Assembly (NCBI RefSeq): GCF_014200015.1
Contig: NZ_JACHOT010000001.1
Location: 372,001-436,000 of the forward strand
Direction: 5' to 3'
Length of the DNA stretch: 64,000 nucleotides
Source: Aminobacter niigataensis
GTDB taxonomy: Bacteria; Pseudomonadota; Alphaproteobacteria; Rhizobiales; Rhizobiaceae
Shown here: in pieces, positions 27,042 to 35,242 of the stretch
Numbering within the stretch: position 1 is the first letter of the stretch
Layout: each line of letters opens with the position of its first letter
Made by a program: the position numbers and the translations under genes
Notes under the pieces: model-generated
Seen by the model: only the letters and a program-made list of their open reading frames with translations
The model's database searches: none
What the model was told of the DNA's origin: nothing

Positions 27042-27385
27042 CCCGTCAGCGGGGGAGGCCTGCGCCAGTCAGCGGGTTGTCCGCTTGGGACGGCCGCCTT
27101 CCTGATGGTGGTGACCTTGTAGACCTTGCCTGCCTTGTCATAGGTCGTCCATTCGCCGACCTGGACGCCTTTGGAAAAATGGCCGGAACGCAGTTTCGTG
27201 CCGTCCTTGCGGAACCATTCCCAATAGCCGTCGGCCTGGCCGGCACGCAACTGGCCGACGACCCACAGGCTGCCGTCCTTGTGATGATGACGATAGGGTT
27301 CAGTGCTTTCGGTGATGCGCTTGCTCCTCTCAAGCTGCGATGCGCCGGAGGAAAGCAGAGATGGCGCGAGCGGGCAATGGGCCAA
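27038..27385 (-). CDS. YwqK/MORN-repeat-like small protein
   Basis: This is a small protein with MORN-type repeats (HHKDGSLWVVGQLRAGQADGYWEWFRKDGTKLRSGHFSKGVQVGEWTTYD), as in proteins annotated 'YwqK family antitoxin'. The role is unknown. The start is a puzzle. The only conventional start is a TTG at 27385 without a ribosome site. A strong GAGAGGAG lies 7 bases before an ATC codon at 27316, from which the protein would read (I)TESTEPYRHHHKDG. It is the last gene of a minus-strand run after trmO and a DUF2293 gene. Confidence 0.7.
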   Translation of the reverse strand: MAHCPLAPSLLSSGASQLERSKRITESTEPYRHHHKDGSLWVVGQLRAGQADGYWEWFRKDGTKLRSGHFSKGVQVGEWTTYDKAGKVYKVTTIRKAAVPSGQPADWRRPPPLTG

Positions 27386-27405
27386 GGATACGCGCGGCCG
27401 GGTGA

Positions 27406-27720
27406 CTAGACGTCCTCGTCGTCGGGATCGAGCAGCCGCGTGGCGCGCCAGCGGGTGAGGGTGGCGTTGATCTGGCCGATGACGAAGAAGCGGGCGGAAT
27501 CGCGGTCGTAGCCTTCCGACAGGAGCTTTTCGTAGTCGCTGTGGGCGTGGCGGACATGGGCGACGGTCGCCAGCCAGACGGCGATGGAAGGTGGCAGCGT
27601 CTTCATGTGCACGGCGAGCGCGTCGGCGCGGATGGCCTCCGTGTCCGCGTAGGGCGCCAGCGGCAGCAGTGCTGTCAGCGACCTGGCAACAGCGCGGCGG
27701 CGGCCGGTGGGTGCAGCCAT
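27406..27720 (-). CDS. DUF2293 domain protein
   Basis: This protein of unknown function has 104 residues, mostly helical and basic at the N-terminus. The central HVRHAHSDYEKLLSEGYDRDSARFFV and WRATRLLDPDDE are typical of DUF2293. It begins 2 bp after the trmO stop, so the two are co-transcribed. No catalytic residues can be named. Confidence 0.78.
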   Translation of the reverse strand: MAAPTGRRRAVARSLTALLPLAPYADTEAIRADALAVHMKTLPPSIAVWLATVAHVRHAHSDYEKLLSEGYDRDSARFFVIGQINATLTRWRATRLLDPDDEDV

Positions 27721-27722
27721 GC

Positions 27723-28229
27723 TCAGGTGTCCTTGCTCGGACGCGAAGCGTCCGGAAAGGCGTCGACGGATGCGAAATAGGGTTTCAGGTCGATGACGGG
27801 GGTGCCATCGAGCGCGTCAATGGCATCGAGCTCGATCACCCCGGTTTCGACGTCGAGCGCAACGATGCGGGCGACATGCATTCCAATGGGGTTGGGCCGG
27901 GCAGGCGAGCGAAGGGCGAAAACGCCTTTTGCTTCAGTTGCATGGCGCGGTTTTTGCACAATCAGATTCCGCGGCGCCTTTTCGAACCAACTGAGGATGA
28001 CGACGTGGCTGAAGCCGGCCAGCCCGGCGAGGCCCGGCCGGTAGAGCTCGTCGACGGTGACGGTTGCGCCGCCGCCGCGCTCGCGTGCGGCATCCATGTT
28101 CTTGGGGCACTCCTCGCGCAGCTTCCACGGCGAGGTGATGCGGCCGATATAGGCAAGGCTGGCGTCGGACGACTGCGCGGGATCGCCGGTCAGCGCAATC
28201 TCGCCCTCGCGCTGTTCGAACATCTGCAT
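27723..28229 (-). CDS. trmO: tRNA (N6-threonylcarbamoyladenosine-37) N6-methyltransferase TrmO
   Basis: This SAM-dependent enzyme of 168 residues methylates t6A37 of ACY-decoding tRNA. Family marks are IGRITSPWKLREECPKN at the N-terminus, GFSHVVILSWF and the signature FALRSPARPNPIGMHVARIVALD. The start at 28229 is set by a strong GGGAGGGG about 5 bases upstream; ATGs further up (28253, 28286) lack one. It is the first gene of a trmO, DUF2293, YwqK unit. It is divergent from the ArsR-methyltransferase operon. Confidence 0.88.
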   Translation of the reverse strand: MQMFEQREGEIALTGDPAQSSDASLAYIGRITSPWKLREECPKNMDAARERGGGATVTVDELYRPGLAGLAGFSHVVILSWFEKAPRNLIVQKPRHATEAKGVFALRSPARPNPIGMHVARIVALDVETGVIELDAIDALDGTPVIDLKPYFASVDAFPDASRPSKDT

Positions 28230-28280
28230 AGGCCCCTCCCACTGTCGCGCCATTTTCTTGCCCGCATGCGACATTGGGCG

Positions 28281-28309
28281 TTGCAATCGCTCGCTTCGTC
28301 ACATAAAGA
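28281..28309 (+). promoter_or_regulatory. candidate promoter of the ArsR-methyltransferase/metF operon
   Basis: TTGCAA (28281-28286) is followed after 17 bases by TAAAGA (28304-28309). The downstream element lies inside the operator palindrome, which would make repression simple. It was found by eye, and the match to consensus is moderate. Confidence 0.45.
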
Positions 28310-28320
28310 TATGTTTATGT
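28301..28320. promoter_or_regulatory. 20-bp operator-like palindrome upstream of the ArsR-methyltransferase gene
   Basis: ACATAAAGAT and ATGTTTATGT match as inverted halves at 9 of 10 positions. It ends 22 bp before the ATG of an ArsR-type regulator and overlaps the candidate -10 box. It is very A/T-rich against a GC-rich background. These features fit an autoregulatory ArsR-family operator. Confidence 0.7.
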
Positions 28321-28342
28321 CTTTTGGCGAGAACCAAAGCCG

Positions 28343-29350
28343 ATGCACGTTACGCTCGACACCATGGTAGATACCTTGAAGGCGGCTGCCGAATCCAGTC
28401 GCCTTCGCATCCTGACGCTGCTTTCGCGCGGCGACCTCACCGTCTCCGACCTGACCGAGATCCTCGGCCAGTCGCAGCCGCGTGTGTCGCGCCATCTCAA
28501 GCTTCTGCTCGAGGCCGGGCTGATCGACCGCTACCAGGAGGGTTCCTGGGCTTTCTTCCGACTGTCCGACGCCGATCAGGCGCGTGGCTTCGTGCAGGGG
28601 CTGGTGTCTGGCATCGACAAGGGCGACGGCCAGGTGGTGCGCGATTTCGAGCGGCTCGTGGACGTCAAGCGCAAGCGGCAGGAGAGGGCGGCACATTACT
28701 TCAGCGCCAATGCCGCGAGCTGGGACGAGATCCGTTCGCTGCATGCGCCCGACCGCGCCGTCGAGGCCGCGCTGGTGAAGCTGGTCGGCAAGCGGCCGTT
28801 CCAGTCGATGCTCGACCTTGGCACCGGCACAGGCCGGCTGCTAGAAATCTTTGCGCCGCTCTATCGCCGCGGCGTCGGCATCGACATGTCGCGCGAGATG
28901 CTGGCGGTGGCGCGTGCCAATCTCGACAAGGCCGGGGTGGCCCATGCGCAGGTGCGCCAGGGCGACATCTTCTCCCCGCCGGTCGAGCGCGACGCCTTCG
29001 ATCTCGTCACCGTCCACCAGGTGCTGCATTTCCTCGACGATCCGGCCCGCGCCATCCAGGAGGCGGCACGCCTGCTGCGCCCGTCGGGGCGGCTGGTGAT
29101 CGTCGATTTCGCGCCGCACGGCCTCGATTTCCTGCGCTCCGAGCATGCGCATGCGCGCCTCGGATTCTCGGACCGGCAAATCGCCGACTGGCTGGCCGAG
29201 GCAGGGCTGGAACTCGATGATACGCAGGAGTTCGAGCCGCGCGGATCGTCCAAGGCCAGCCTGACCGTCAAGCTGTGGCTGGCACGCGACCGCCGCCAGC
29301 TGATCGCCGAACCAATTCCAGACATTCAAGCCGCAAGGGAAACCGCCTGA
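28343..29350 (+). CDS. ArsR-type regulator fused to a SAM-dependent methyltransferase
   Basis: This is a two-domain protein of 335 residues. Residues about 8-100 form an ArsR winged helix (HTH in SDLTEILGQSQPRVSRHLKLLLEAGLI). Residues about 115-320 form a class I methyltransferase with motif I LDLGTGTGR (157-165) and VHQVLHFLDDPARAIQEAARLLRPSGRLVIVDF. No metal-binding Cys pairs of metal sensors are visible. The methyltransferase fold probably senses SAM or S-adenosylhomocysteine, which would link methylation state to metF just downstream (TGATG overlap at 29348-29352). A true methyltransferase activity is also possible. Confidence 0.85.
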   Translation: MHVTLDTMVDTLKAAAESSRLRILTLLSRGDLTVSDLTEILGQSQPRVSRHLKLLLEAGLIDRYQEGSWAFFRLSDADQARGFVQGLVSGIDKGDGQVVRDFERLVDVKRKRQERAAHYFSANAASWDEIRSLHAPDRAVEAALVKLVGKRPFQSMLDLGTGTGRLLEIFAPLYRRGVGIDMSREMLAVARANLDKAGVAHAQVRQGDIFSPPVERDAFDLVTVHQVLHFLDDPARAIQEAARLLRPSGRLVIVDFAPHGLDFLRSEHAHARLGFSDRQIADWLAEAGLELDDTQEFEPRGSSKASLTVKLWLARDRRQLIAEPIPDIQAARETA

Positions 29351-30264
29351 TGAACCAATACCCCCTGTCCAGGCGTTCCGACATCGGCAACAAGATCCGG
29401 GTCTCGTTCGAATTCTTCCCGCCCAAGAACGACGAGATGGAGGCACGGCTGTGGGAAACGGTGACCAGGCTCGAGCCGCTGAAGCCTCAGTTCGTGTCGG
29501 TGACCTATGGCGCCGGCGGCACGACGCGCGAGCGTACCGCGCGCACGGTGAAGCGCATCCTGCAGGAATCGACGCTGACGCCGGCAGCCCACATGACCTG
29601 CGTCGACGCCACCCGCGAGGAGGTCGACCAGGTGATCGCGGAGTTTGCCGCCATGGGCGTCAAGCGCTTCGTGGCGCTGCGCGGCGACCCCAAGGAAGGC
29701 GTGGGCGCTGCCTACCAGCCGCATCCGGGCGGCTATGCCAATGGCGCCGAGCTGGTCGGCGCGCTCAAGGCGCAGGGCGATTTCGACATCTCGGTGTCGG
29801 CCTATCCGGAAAAGCATCCCGAAAGCCCTGATTTCGCTACCGATTTCGACATGCTGAAGCGCAAGGTCGACAATGGCGCGACGCGGGCCGTCACCCAGTT
29901 CTTCTTCGACAACGACCTCTACGAGCGCTACGTCGAGCGCGCCCGCAAGGCCGGCATCTACATTCCGATCGTGCCGGGCGTGCTGCCGATCCACAGTTTC
30001 GCCCAGGTGGCGAATTTCTCCGCCCGTTGTGGCGCACATGTGCCGAACTGGCTGGCCGAACGCTTCGAAGGGCTGGACAAGGACCCGCAGACGCATGCGC
30101 TGGTGGCTGCGGCAGTCGCGGTCGAGCAGGTGCTCGATCTCGTCGAGCGCGGCGTCAGCGACTTCCATTTCTACACGATGAACCGCTCCGACCTGGTGGT
30201 GGCGGTGTGCCACATGATCGGCATCCGGCCACAGCCGGTGGTACAGGGTGCGGCGGCGGCCTGA
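29350..30264 (+). CDS. metF: 5,10-methylenetetrahydrofolate reductase
   Basis: MetF reduces methylene-THF to methyl-THF, the methyl donor for methionine synthesis, using FAD. The 304 residues fit. Marks are the catalytic Glu 21 in SFEFFPPK, VSVTYGAGGTTRERT, HMTCVDATREEV, ALRGDPKEG, TQFFFDN and PGVLPIHSFAQV. The ATG at 29350 shares one base with the previous stop, so translation is coupled to the ArsR-methyltransferase. The operon is probably repressed when methyl-group supply is adequate (inference). A strong terminator follows. Confidence 0.94.
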   Translation: MNQYPLSRRSDIGNKIRVSFEFFPPKNDEMEARLWETVTRLEPLKPQFVSVTYGAGGTTRERTARTVKRILQESTLTPAAHMTCVDATREEVDQVIAEFAAMGVKRFVALRGDPKEGVGAAYQPHPGGYANGAELVGALKAQGDFDISVSAYPEKHPESPDFATDFDMLKRKVDNGATRAVTQFFFDNDLYERYVERARKAGIYIPIVPGVLPIHSFAQVANFSARCGAHVPNWLAERFEGLDKDPQTHALVAAAVAVEQVLDLVERGVSDFHFYTMNRSDLVVAVCHMIGIRPQPVVQGAAAA

Positions 30265-30326
30265 GGCGGTTTCGACAAGCTGCAAAGTAGTTTGCGCGTC
30301 CGTGGGGGCGCGGCGCTGTAGAAACC

Positions 30327-30360
30327 AAAAAGGCCGGGACTTTGATCCCGGCCTTTTTTT
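30327..30360 (+). terminator. rho-independent terminator of metF
   Basis: GGCCGGGA and TCCCGGCC pair across a six-base loop, preceded by AAAAA and followed by seven T. Symmetric A/T flanks allow it to work in both directions, so it may also end the small minus-strand gene. Confidence 0.92.
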
Positions 30361-30408
30361 AAGTTGTCCACCTTAGAGGTGCTATCGTCTTCCGCCGTCT
30401 TAGCGGCC

Positions 30409-30495
30409 TTATGGAAGAACTCCAACGATGAGCGCGCCGATAAAAGCAAACGCGGCGCAAATCATGAGTGCATTGATTGACCTAGTCAGTCCCAT
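30409..30495 (-). CDS. 28-residue single-span membrane microprotein
   Basis: This is a very short gene of unknown function. A perfect AGGAGG (complement of 30502-30507) lies 6 bases before the ATG. The product has a basic start (MGLTRS) and one hydrophobic helix rich in Ala, Ile and Phe running to the end. The spacing of ribosome site and start is ideal. The gene lies in a 400-bp gap between metF and a transporter, and nothing else explains the gap. Small one-helix proteins often bind and regulate larger membrane proteins. It is probably missed by automatic annotation. Confidence 0.6.
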   Translation of the reverse strand: MGLTRSINALMICAAFAFIGALIVGVLP

Positions 30496-30675
30496 GCATA
30501 GCCTCCTCTGCGCAAGCCACAGGCCGGAATCTAGGGTCATTTCGGCCACACACAAGCAAAAAATGTGCTGCATTGCGACAAGATTGTGAGAAATGCGACG
30601 CATTCCCCGCCCTTAGCCTTTGGTTTTGTTTACCAAAACGGCTGGCTGCAGTTGTGGACAAATTGTGGCAAACAG

Positions 30676-31572
30676 CTAGCCCGCAGCGGCCGCCCGGCGC
30701 CTGAACAGGCGTCCGTCGATGGTGACGAGGCCCAACGCGATCAGCGCCATGCCACCCAGTTCGAAGGCTTCAAGCCGCTCTCCGAGGAAGGTCACGCCAA
30801 GCAGAATGGCGCTCGCCGGCACGATGAGGGTGACCAGCGAAGTGTTGGTGGCGCCCGCCGACGCGACCAGGCCGAAGAACAGCAGATAGGCGCAGGCGGT
30901 TGAAATGAGCGCCAGCGCGAAAACAGCCATCCACGCGCCACTGCTCGCCACAAACAGGCCGTCGGTGCCGTGCACGGTGAGCACGACCGGTATCATGATG
31001 ATGGTGGAAGCGGTGAGTTGGCCGGTCGCCACGACTGCCGGCGGCACGCCCCTGAGCCGCCGCGCCACCATCAGCGCAAAGGCGTAGGAAAGCGATGCGC
31101 CGATCAGCGCCAGCTTGGCCCAGACCGGCCCGCCGAGGCCGGCGACCAGCCCTGGTCCGATCATGACGGCGGTGCCGGCGATGCCGAGCGCAATGCCTGC
31201 GAGCTTGTTCCAGTTCAGTTTCTCGTCCGATGTCATCATGTTGGCGATGATCAGGGTCCAGAACGGCGTGGTGGCGTTGAGCACCGAAGCCAGGCCGGCG
31301 CCGATCTCGGTCTGGCCGGCAAAGATCAGCGAGAAGGGAATGACGTTGTTGAGCAGCGACAGCCCGAACAGCGTTGCTGCCAGCGGCAGCGCGAGGCGGA
31401 AGGAGGGGCCGCGGACAAGCAGATAGAGGTGCAGCGCGCATGCAGCGATCATCACCCGGAACAGGACAAGCTTGAGCGGCGCAATCTCGGCCACCGCGAT
31501 ATGGACGAAAAAGAACGAGCCGCCCCAGATGACGCCCAGAAGCAGCAGTCTTGCCCAGTCGCGTGCACTCAT
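30676..31572 (-). CDS. EamA-family (DMT superfamily) transporter
   Basis: This is an inner-membrane permease of 298 residues, with ten hydrophobic segments in two EamA repeats (about 5-135 and 150-285). The first helix has the usual GVIWGGSFFF. The family exports or imports metabolites such as amino acids and purines; the substrate is unknown. The start at 31572 is chosen for the GAAGGAAG just upstream. The frame is open 64 more codons, but that part is not membrane-like. It is divergent from a PLP decarboxylase. Confidence 0.85.
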   Translation of the reverse strand: MSARDWARLLLLGVIWGGSFFFVHIAVAEIAPLKLVLFRVMIAACALHLYLLVRGPSFRLALPLAATLFGLSLLNNVIPFSLIFAGQTEIGAGLASVLNATTPFWTLIIANMMTSDEKLNWNKLAGIALGIAGTAVMIGPGLVAGLGGPVWAKLALIGASLSYAFALMVARRLRGVPPAVVATGQLTASTIIMIPVVLTVHGTDGLFVASSGAWMAVFALALISTACAYLLFFGLVASAGATNTSLVTLIVPASAILLGVTFLGERLEAFELGGMALIALGLVTIDGRLFRRRAAAAG

Positions 31573-31730
31573 TTCGGCTTCCTTCTTCGCTTTGTCACAT
31601 TCGACAGCTACGCGCGATTCTCGGGTAGGGCCACCCGAATCCAAACGGTGACGCAACGCTCCTGCCAAACTCGTTCGGGTTGCATCATCGGCGACTTGCT
31701 TTAGATTCCGGCCGGTAACGAGGAGCTTCC

Positions 31731-32951
31731 ATGCAGCGATTCGAGAATGCGCGCGAAGCGGCACTGGCGCTCCGTCCGGATGCCCCGGTCTATTGTTTCC
31801 GGCCAGAAGTGCTCAAGACCGATGCCAGGAACTTCATGGAGATGTTCCCCGGCAGGACGGCCTATGCCGTCAAGACGAACGGCGAACTGATCGTGCTCAA
31901 GGCGCTGGTCGAGGCCGGCGTGACGATGTTCGACGTGGCATCGCCCGGCGAATTCGCGGCAGTCAGGGAGGTCACGGCCGAGGCCGAAATGATCTACATG
32001 CACCCGGTCAAGGCGCAGTCCGACATCAGGCTGGCGCTGGAAACCTATGGCATCAGGGTGATCGCCGTCGATCATGAGGACGAGATCAACAAGCTCAACC
32101 GCGTGGTACGGGCGCTCGACATCGATCCTGGCGCGATCACCGTGTTTGTGCGGGTGCAGACCAAGGGCTCGGCGGCCTACGAGCTGTCGAAGAAGTTCGG
32201 TGCCGGGCCAGCCAACGCCGTCGAACTGGCCGAGCGGCTGAACCGCAACGGCTACAAGGTCGGGCTGTGCTTCCATGTCGGCAGCCAGATCGAGGATCCC
32301 GACACCTATGAGCGCGCGCTTGCCTCGGTCGACTGGGTGCGCAACCGCATCAGCTTCGATCTTGCAGGGCTCGACGTCGGAGGCGGGTTCCCGGCCGAAT
32401 ACGGCCACGATCCGAACAGCAAGAAACCGGCGATGCCGTCAATCGGGCAGATCATGTCGCGCTTCCGCGCCGACCTGAAGGAATACAATTTCGACGAGAT
32501 GCCACTGGTGGCCGAGCCCGGCCGCGTGATCGTGGCGCGCTGCCTGTCGCTGATCGTGCGGGTGCTGCTGCGCAAGGGCAGGCGGCTCTACATCAACGAC
32601 GGTATCTGGGCGTCGCTGTCGGATTCGTGGACCGGCAAGATCACGCTGCCGGCGCGCTTCATTCCTGATCCGGCGATCCGCACGCGCAACGGCGATGCCG
32701 GCAGCATCGTGCCGTTCAAGGTGTGCGGGGCGACCTGCGATTCCGTCGACATCCTGTCGCGGCCGTTCTGGCTGCCGGAGACCATCGACACCGGCGACTG
32801 GATCGAGATCGGCCACATCGGGGCCTATTCGCTGTCGCTCCGCACCCGCTTCAACGGCTTTTACCCCGACACTTTCGTCGAGGTGACGACGCCATTCGAC
32901 GAGGGCGACGCACCTGTCGGCTTCGCCAGCCTGGAGACGATGGCGGATTGA
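31731..32951 (+). CDS. fold-III PLP-dependent decarboxylase (ornithine/lysine/DAP type)
   Basis: This enzyme has the alanine-racemase fold and 406 residues. PLP lysine is K48 in YAVKTN. The glycine-rich phosphate site lies around LDVGGGFPAEYG, AEPGR follows, and the substrate-side Cys 336 sits in GATCDSVD with GAYSLSLRTRFNGF near the end. It matches the ornithine/lysine/arginine decarboxylase group better than LysA, so a polyamine product is likely. Several annotated rhizobial homologues are called ornithine decarboxylase. Substrate cannot be settled by eye. A GAGGAG precedes the start. Confidence 0.82.
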   Translation: MQRFENAREAALALRPDAPVYCFRPEVLKTDARNFMEMFPGRTAYAVKTNGELIVLKALVEAGVTMFDVASPGEFAAVREVTAEAEMIYMHPVKAQSDIRLALETYGIRVIAVDHEDEINKLNRVVRALDIDPGAITVFVRVQTKGSAAYELSKKFGAGPANAVELAERLNRNGYKVGLCFHVGSQIEDPDTYERALASVDWVRNRISFDLAGLDVGGGFPAEYGHDPNSKKPAMPSIGQIMSRFRADLKEYNFDEMPLVAEPGRVIVARCLSLIVRVLLRKGRRLYINDGIWASLSDSWTGKITLPARFIPDPAIRTRNGDAGSIVPFKVCGATCDSVDILSRPFWLPETIDTGDWIEIGHIGAYSLSLRTRFNGFYPDTFVEVTTPFDEGDAPVGFASLETMAD

Positions 32952-32961
32952 GGGGGATGAG

Positions 32962-33771
32962 GTGATTGGCCTGGCCCGCTCGGAGACCTCGGCAGATCGC
33001 CTGACGGCTGCCGGGGCGACGCCGCTGCTCGGCGACCTGCGCGCGCCGGCGGAATGGGTGGCCAAGCTACCGACGTTGGATGGGGTCATTCATGCCGCAT
33101 CAGACTTTGGCGACGACATGGGGCCGGTGGACATGGCGCTGCTCGATGCGCTGTTGCCTGTGCTGGGCGCGATGCCGAAGCGGCCGCGCTTCGTCTACAC
33201 CGGCGGCTGCTGGCTGTTCGGGGCGACGGGAGAGAGGGTGGCATCCGAAGACAGCCCGTTTGATCCGCTGCCGGCATTCAGCGAGACGATCACCAATATG
33301 AGGCGGGTTCTCGAAGCCCCCGAGATCGACAGCTTCGTCGTGCATCCGGCGATGGTCTATTCGAGTGAAGGCGGCGTGTTTTCCTCGTTCATGGAAGCGA
33401 TGCGCGAGGGAAAGCCGGTCGAGGTTATCGGCTCGGAGCAGGTGGTCTGGCCGCTGGTCCATGCCGACGATCTCGCCAACCTGTATTTGCAGGTGCTCGA
33501 AAAGGCGAAACCCGGTTCGGTCTACAATGGCTCGGCCATCGACGGTCTGGCCGTCGGCGAGATCGTGCCGGAAGTGGCGCGGTTGATCGGGACGGAGCAT
33601 CCCGAAGTCCACATCGTCAGCGCCGACCTTGCGGCGGAGCGGCTGGGTGAATGGGCGCGGGGCTATGCCCTCAGCCAGCGGCTGAGCGGGCATAAGGCAC
33701 GTGCCGAGCTTGGCTGGAAGCCGGTCCACCAAGACGCGGCTTCGTTGTTCCAGAGAGCGAATAGGGAATAG
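32962..33771 (+). CDS. NAD-dependent epimerase/dehydratase-like SDR, N-terminally truncated
   Basis: This is an extended-SDR-like protein of 269 residues that lacks the first beta-alpha unit with the GxxGxxG NAD(P) motif. The coding frame starts at VIGLARSETSADRLTAAGATPLLGDL, which corresponds to about residue 35 of intact relatives, and the frame is closed upstream at 32,886. The remainder is good: GVIHAAS, FVYTGGCWLFG, HPAMVYS, PLVHADDLANLYL. The would-be start GTG follows the decarboxylase stop by 10 bp. A 5' deletion joining the two genes is likely, so the protein is probably inactive or needs another cofactor route. Treat it as a possible pseudogene. Confidence 0.7.
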   Translation: MIGLARSETSADRLTAAGATPLLGDLRAPAEWVAKLPTLDGVIHAASDFGDDMGPVDMALLDALLPVLGAMPKRPRFVYTGGCWLFGATGERVASEDSPFDPLPAFSETITNMRRVLEAPEIDSFVVHPAMVYSSEGGVFSSFMEAMREGKPVEVIGSEQVVWPLVHADDLANLYLQVLEKAKPGSVYNGSAIDGLAVGEIVPEVARLIGTEHPEVHIVSADLAAERLGEWARGYALSQRLSGHKARAELGWKPVHQDAASLFQRANRE

Positions 33772-33821
33772 GGAGTAGCGAATAGGGAAGAAGCGCGAGT
33801 ATTCCTACTCGCCACTCGCTA
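33757..33821. repeat. short tandem/inverted repeat between convergent genes
   Basis: The left side reads GCGAATAGGGAATAGGGA then GTAGCGAATAGGGAA, a tandem of GAATAGG units. The right side (33801-33821) is an imperfect inverted copy ending ACTCGCTA. Such GAATAGG/GAGTAG arrays are familiar rhizobial intergenic repeats. The fold can act as a two-way terminator. Confidence 0.65.
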
Positions 33822-33825
33822 CGCC

Positions 33826-35046
33826 TCAGAGGTTCGCCAGCAGCTCGTCCGTCGGCCAGCCGTCGACCGGCAGCTTGAGGCGCATCTGCTCCTGGCGGAT
33901 GGCTTCGCGGGTGTTGGTGCCCAAAATGCCGTCGATGCCGCCGACATCGTAGCCCTTGTCGGAGAGCTTCTGCTGCAACTGCTTCATGGCGTCGCCGGTC
34001 AGGCCGGCGTCCGGATTGCCGCGATCGAAGGCTGGCTGGCCGGCGAGGCGTGCCGCCAGGTTCGCGGCGGTCAGCGTGTAGGTCGCCGACTGGTTCCATT
34101 CGAGATAGACGTCGTAGTTGTCGTAGGTCAGGAAGGCAGGACCCTTGCGACCCATCGGCAGCACGATGCCGGCCTTGAGGCCGGTGTCCTTGAGCGGGGT
34201 GCCGTCGCGCATGGTGACGCCCATCGCCGCCCATCTGGCGAGCGGCTGCTTGTTGGTCCGGCCGGTTTCTTCCCAGGCCATTTCGGCAGGCACGCGGACT
34301 TCCTCGATCCAGGGCTCGCCGCGCTTCCAGCCGCGCGACTGGATCTTCTTGCCGGTGGTGAGGATGACGTCGGCCGGCGTGTTGCGCAGGTCGACAGTGC
34401 CGTCGCCGTCGCCGTCGACGCCGCGCGCCAGGTAGTCCGACGGCAGGATCTGGGTCTGGCCGATCTCGCCGGCCCACGCGCCCTTGACGTCGGCGGGCAG
34501 CACGTTGCGGTCGATCAGGGTCAGCAGCGGCACGACCTGCGGACGGAACAGCGTCGGGCGGCGGCAGTCATGGGCCAGCGTGACAAGCGCGTTGAGCGCG
34601 TTGAAATTGCCCTGCACGGCACCGAAATCGGTTTCCAGCGCCCAGAACGCGGCAATGACAGGGCCGGGCACGCCATAATCCTGTTCGGCCTTGGCGAAGT
34701 ACTGGCCGTATTTCTGCAGGTTGGCAGCGCCGTGCTTGAGCCGGTAGTCGCTGATCATGCGCTCGGAAAACTGGGTGAAGGTCTGGGCAAAGACGCCCTG
34801 GGCGCGGTCGCGCTCCAGCACCTTCGGGTCGATGACGGCATTTGCCAGCGCCGACAGGCCCTTTTCGCCGACGCCGGCGGCGCGGGCCTCGTTGGCGAGG
34901 CTCTGCTTCCAGGTGGCGAAATCGTCGCCGCATTCAGAGGTTGCCGCAGGCGCGGCCTGGGATACGGCAGCGGTGTCCTGGGCGATAGCGGGCGCGGCGG
35001 CTGTGGCGAACAGAACAGCGGCCAGCGCTTTGCTCAGCAGATTCAT
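33826..35046 (-). CDS. lytic murein transglycosylase, MltB/GH103 family, with peptidoglycan-binding domain
   Basis: This is a periplasmic peptidoglycan-cleaving enzyme of 406 residues. A signal peptide (to about residue 22, AIAQ), a GH103 catalytic domain (about 40-325) with Glu 138 in FWALETDFG, and a C-terminal PG_binding_1 domain (about 340-405) are seen. An aspartate-rich DGDGDGTVDL loop resembles the calcium-binding EF-hand-like loop of MltB. There is no lipobox, so it is probably soluble in the periplasm. The gene is alone on the minus strand, 196 bp downstream of a GH25 lipoprotein gene on the same strand. Both act on murein. Confidence 0.9.
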   Translation of the reverse strand: MNLLSKALAAVLFATAAAPAIAQDTAAVSQAAPAATSECGDDFATWKQSLANEARAAGVGEKGLSALANAVIDPKVLERDRAQGVFAQTFTQFSERMISDYRLKHGAANLQKYGQYFAKAEQDYGVPGPVIAAFWALETDFGAVQGNFNALNALVTLAHDCRRPTLFRPQVVPLLTLIDRNVLPADVKGAWAGEIGQTQILPSDYLARGVDGDGDGTVDLRNTPADVILTTGKKIQSRGWKRGEPWIEEVRVPAEMAWEETGRTNKQPLARWAAMGVTMRDGTPLKDTGLKAGIVLPMGRKGPAFLTYDNYDVYLEWNQSATYTLTAANLAARLAGQPAFDRGNPDAGLTGDAMKQLQQKLSDKGYDVGGIDGILGTNTREAIRQEQMRLKLPVDGWPTDELLANL

Positions 35047-35242
35047 TGGGCAGGTCTCCTGCTTGGCCCGTCATTCCGGGTTCTTGCCTTCGCCGAATGG
35101 CGAAATGCAGGCAGACGGCCAAGTCGATGTCTTTGCCGCGCCTTCTACAGAACCAGGGCGAGGGCCGCACCCCCTCTTCTTGTCGCATCTGCCATGCGAA
35201 ATACGCAGCCCGGCGGTGCAGGCAGGGCTGCGGGGAAAAATA

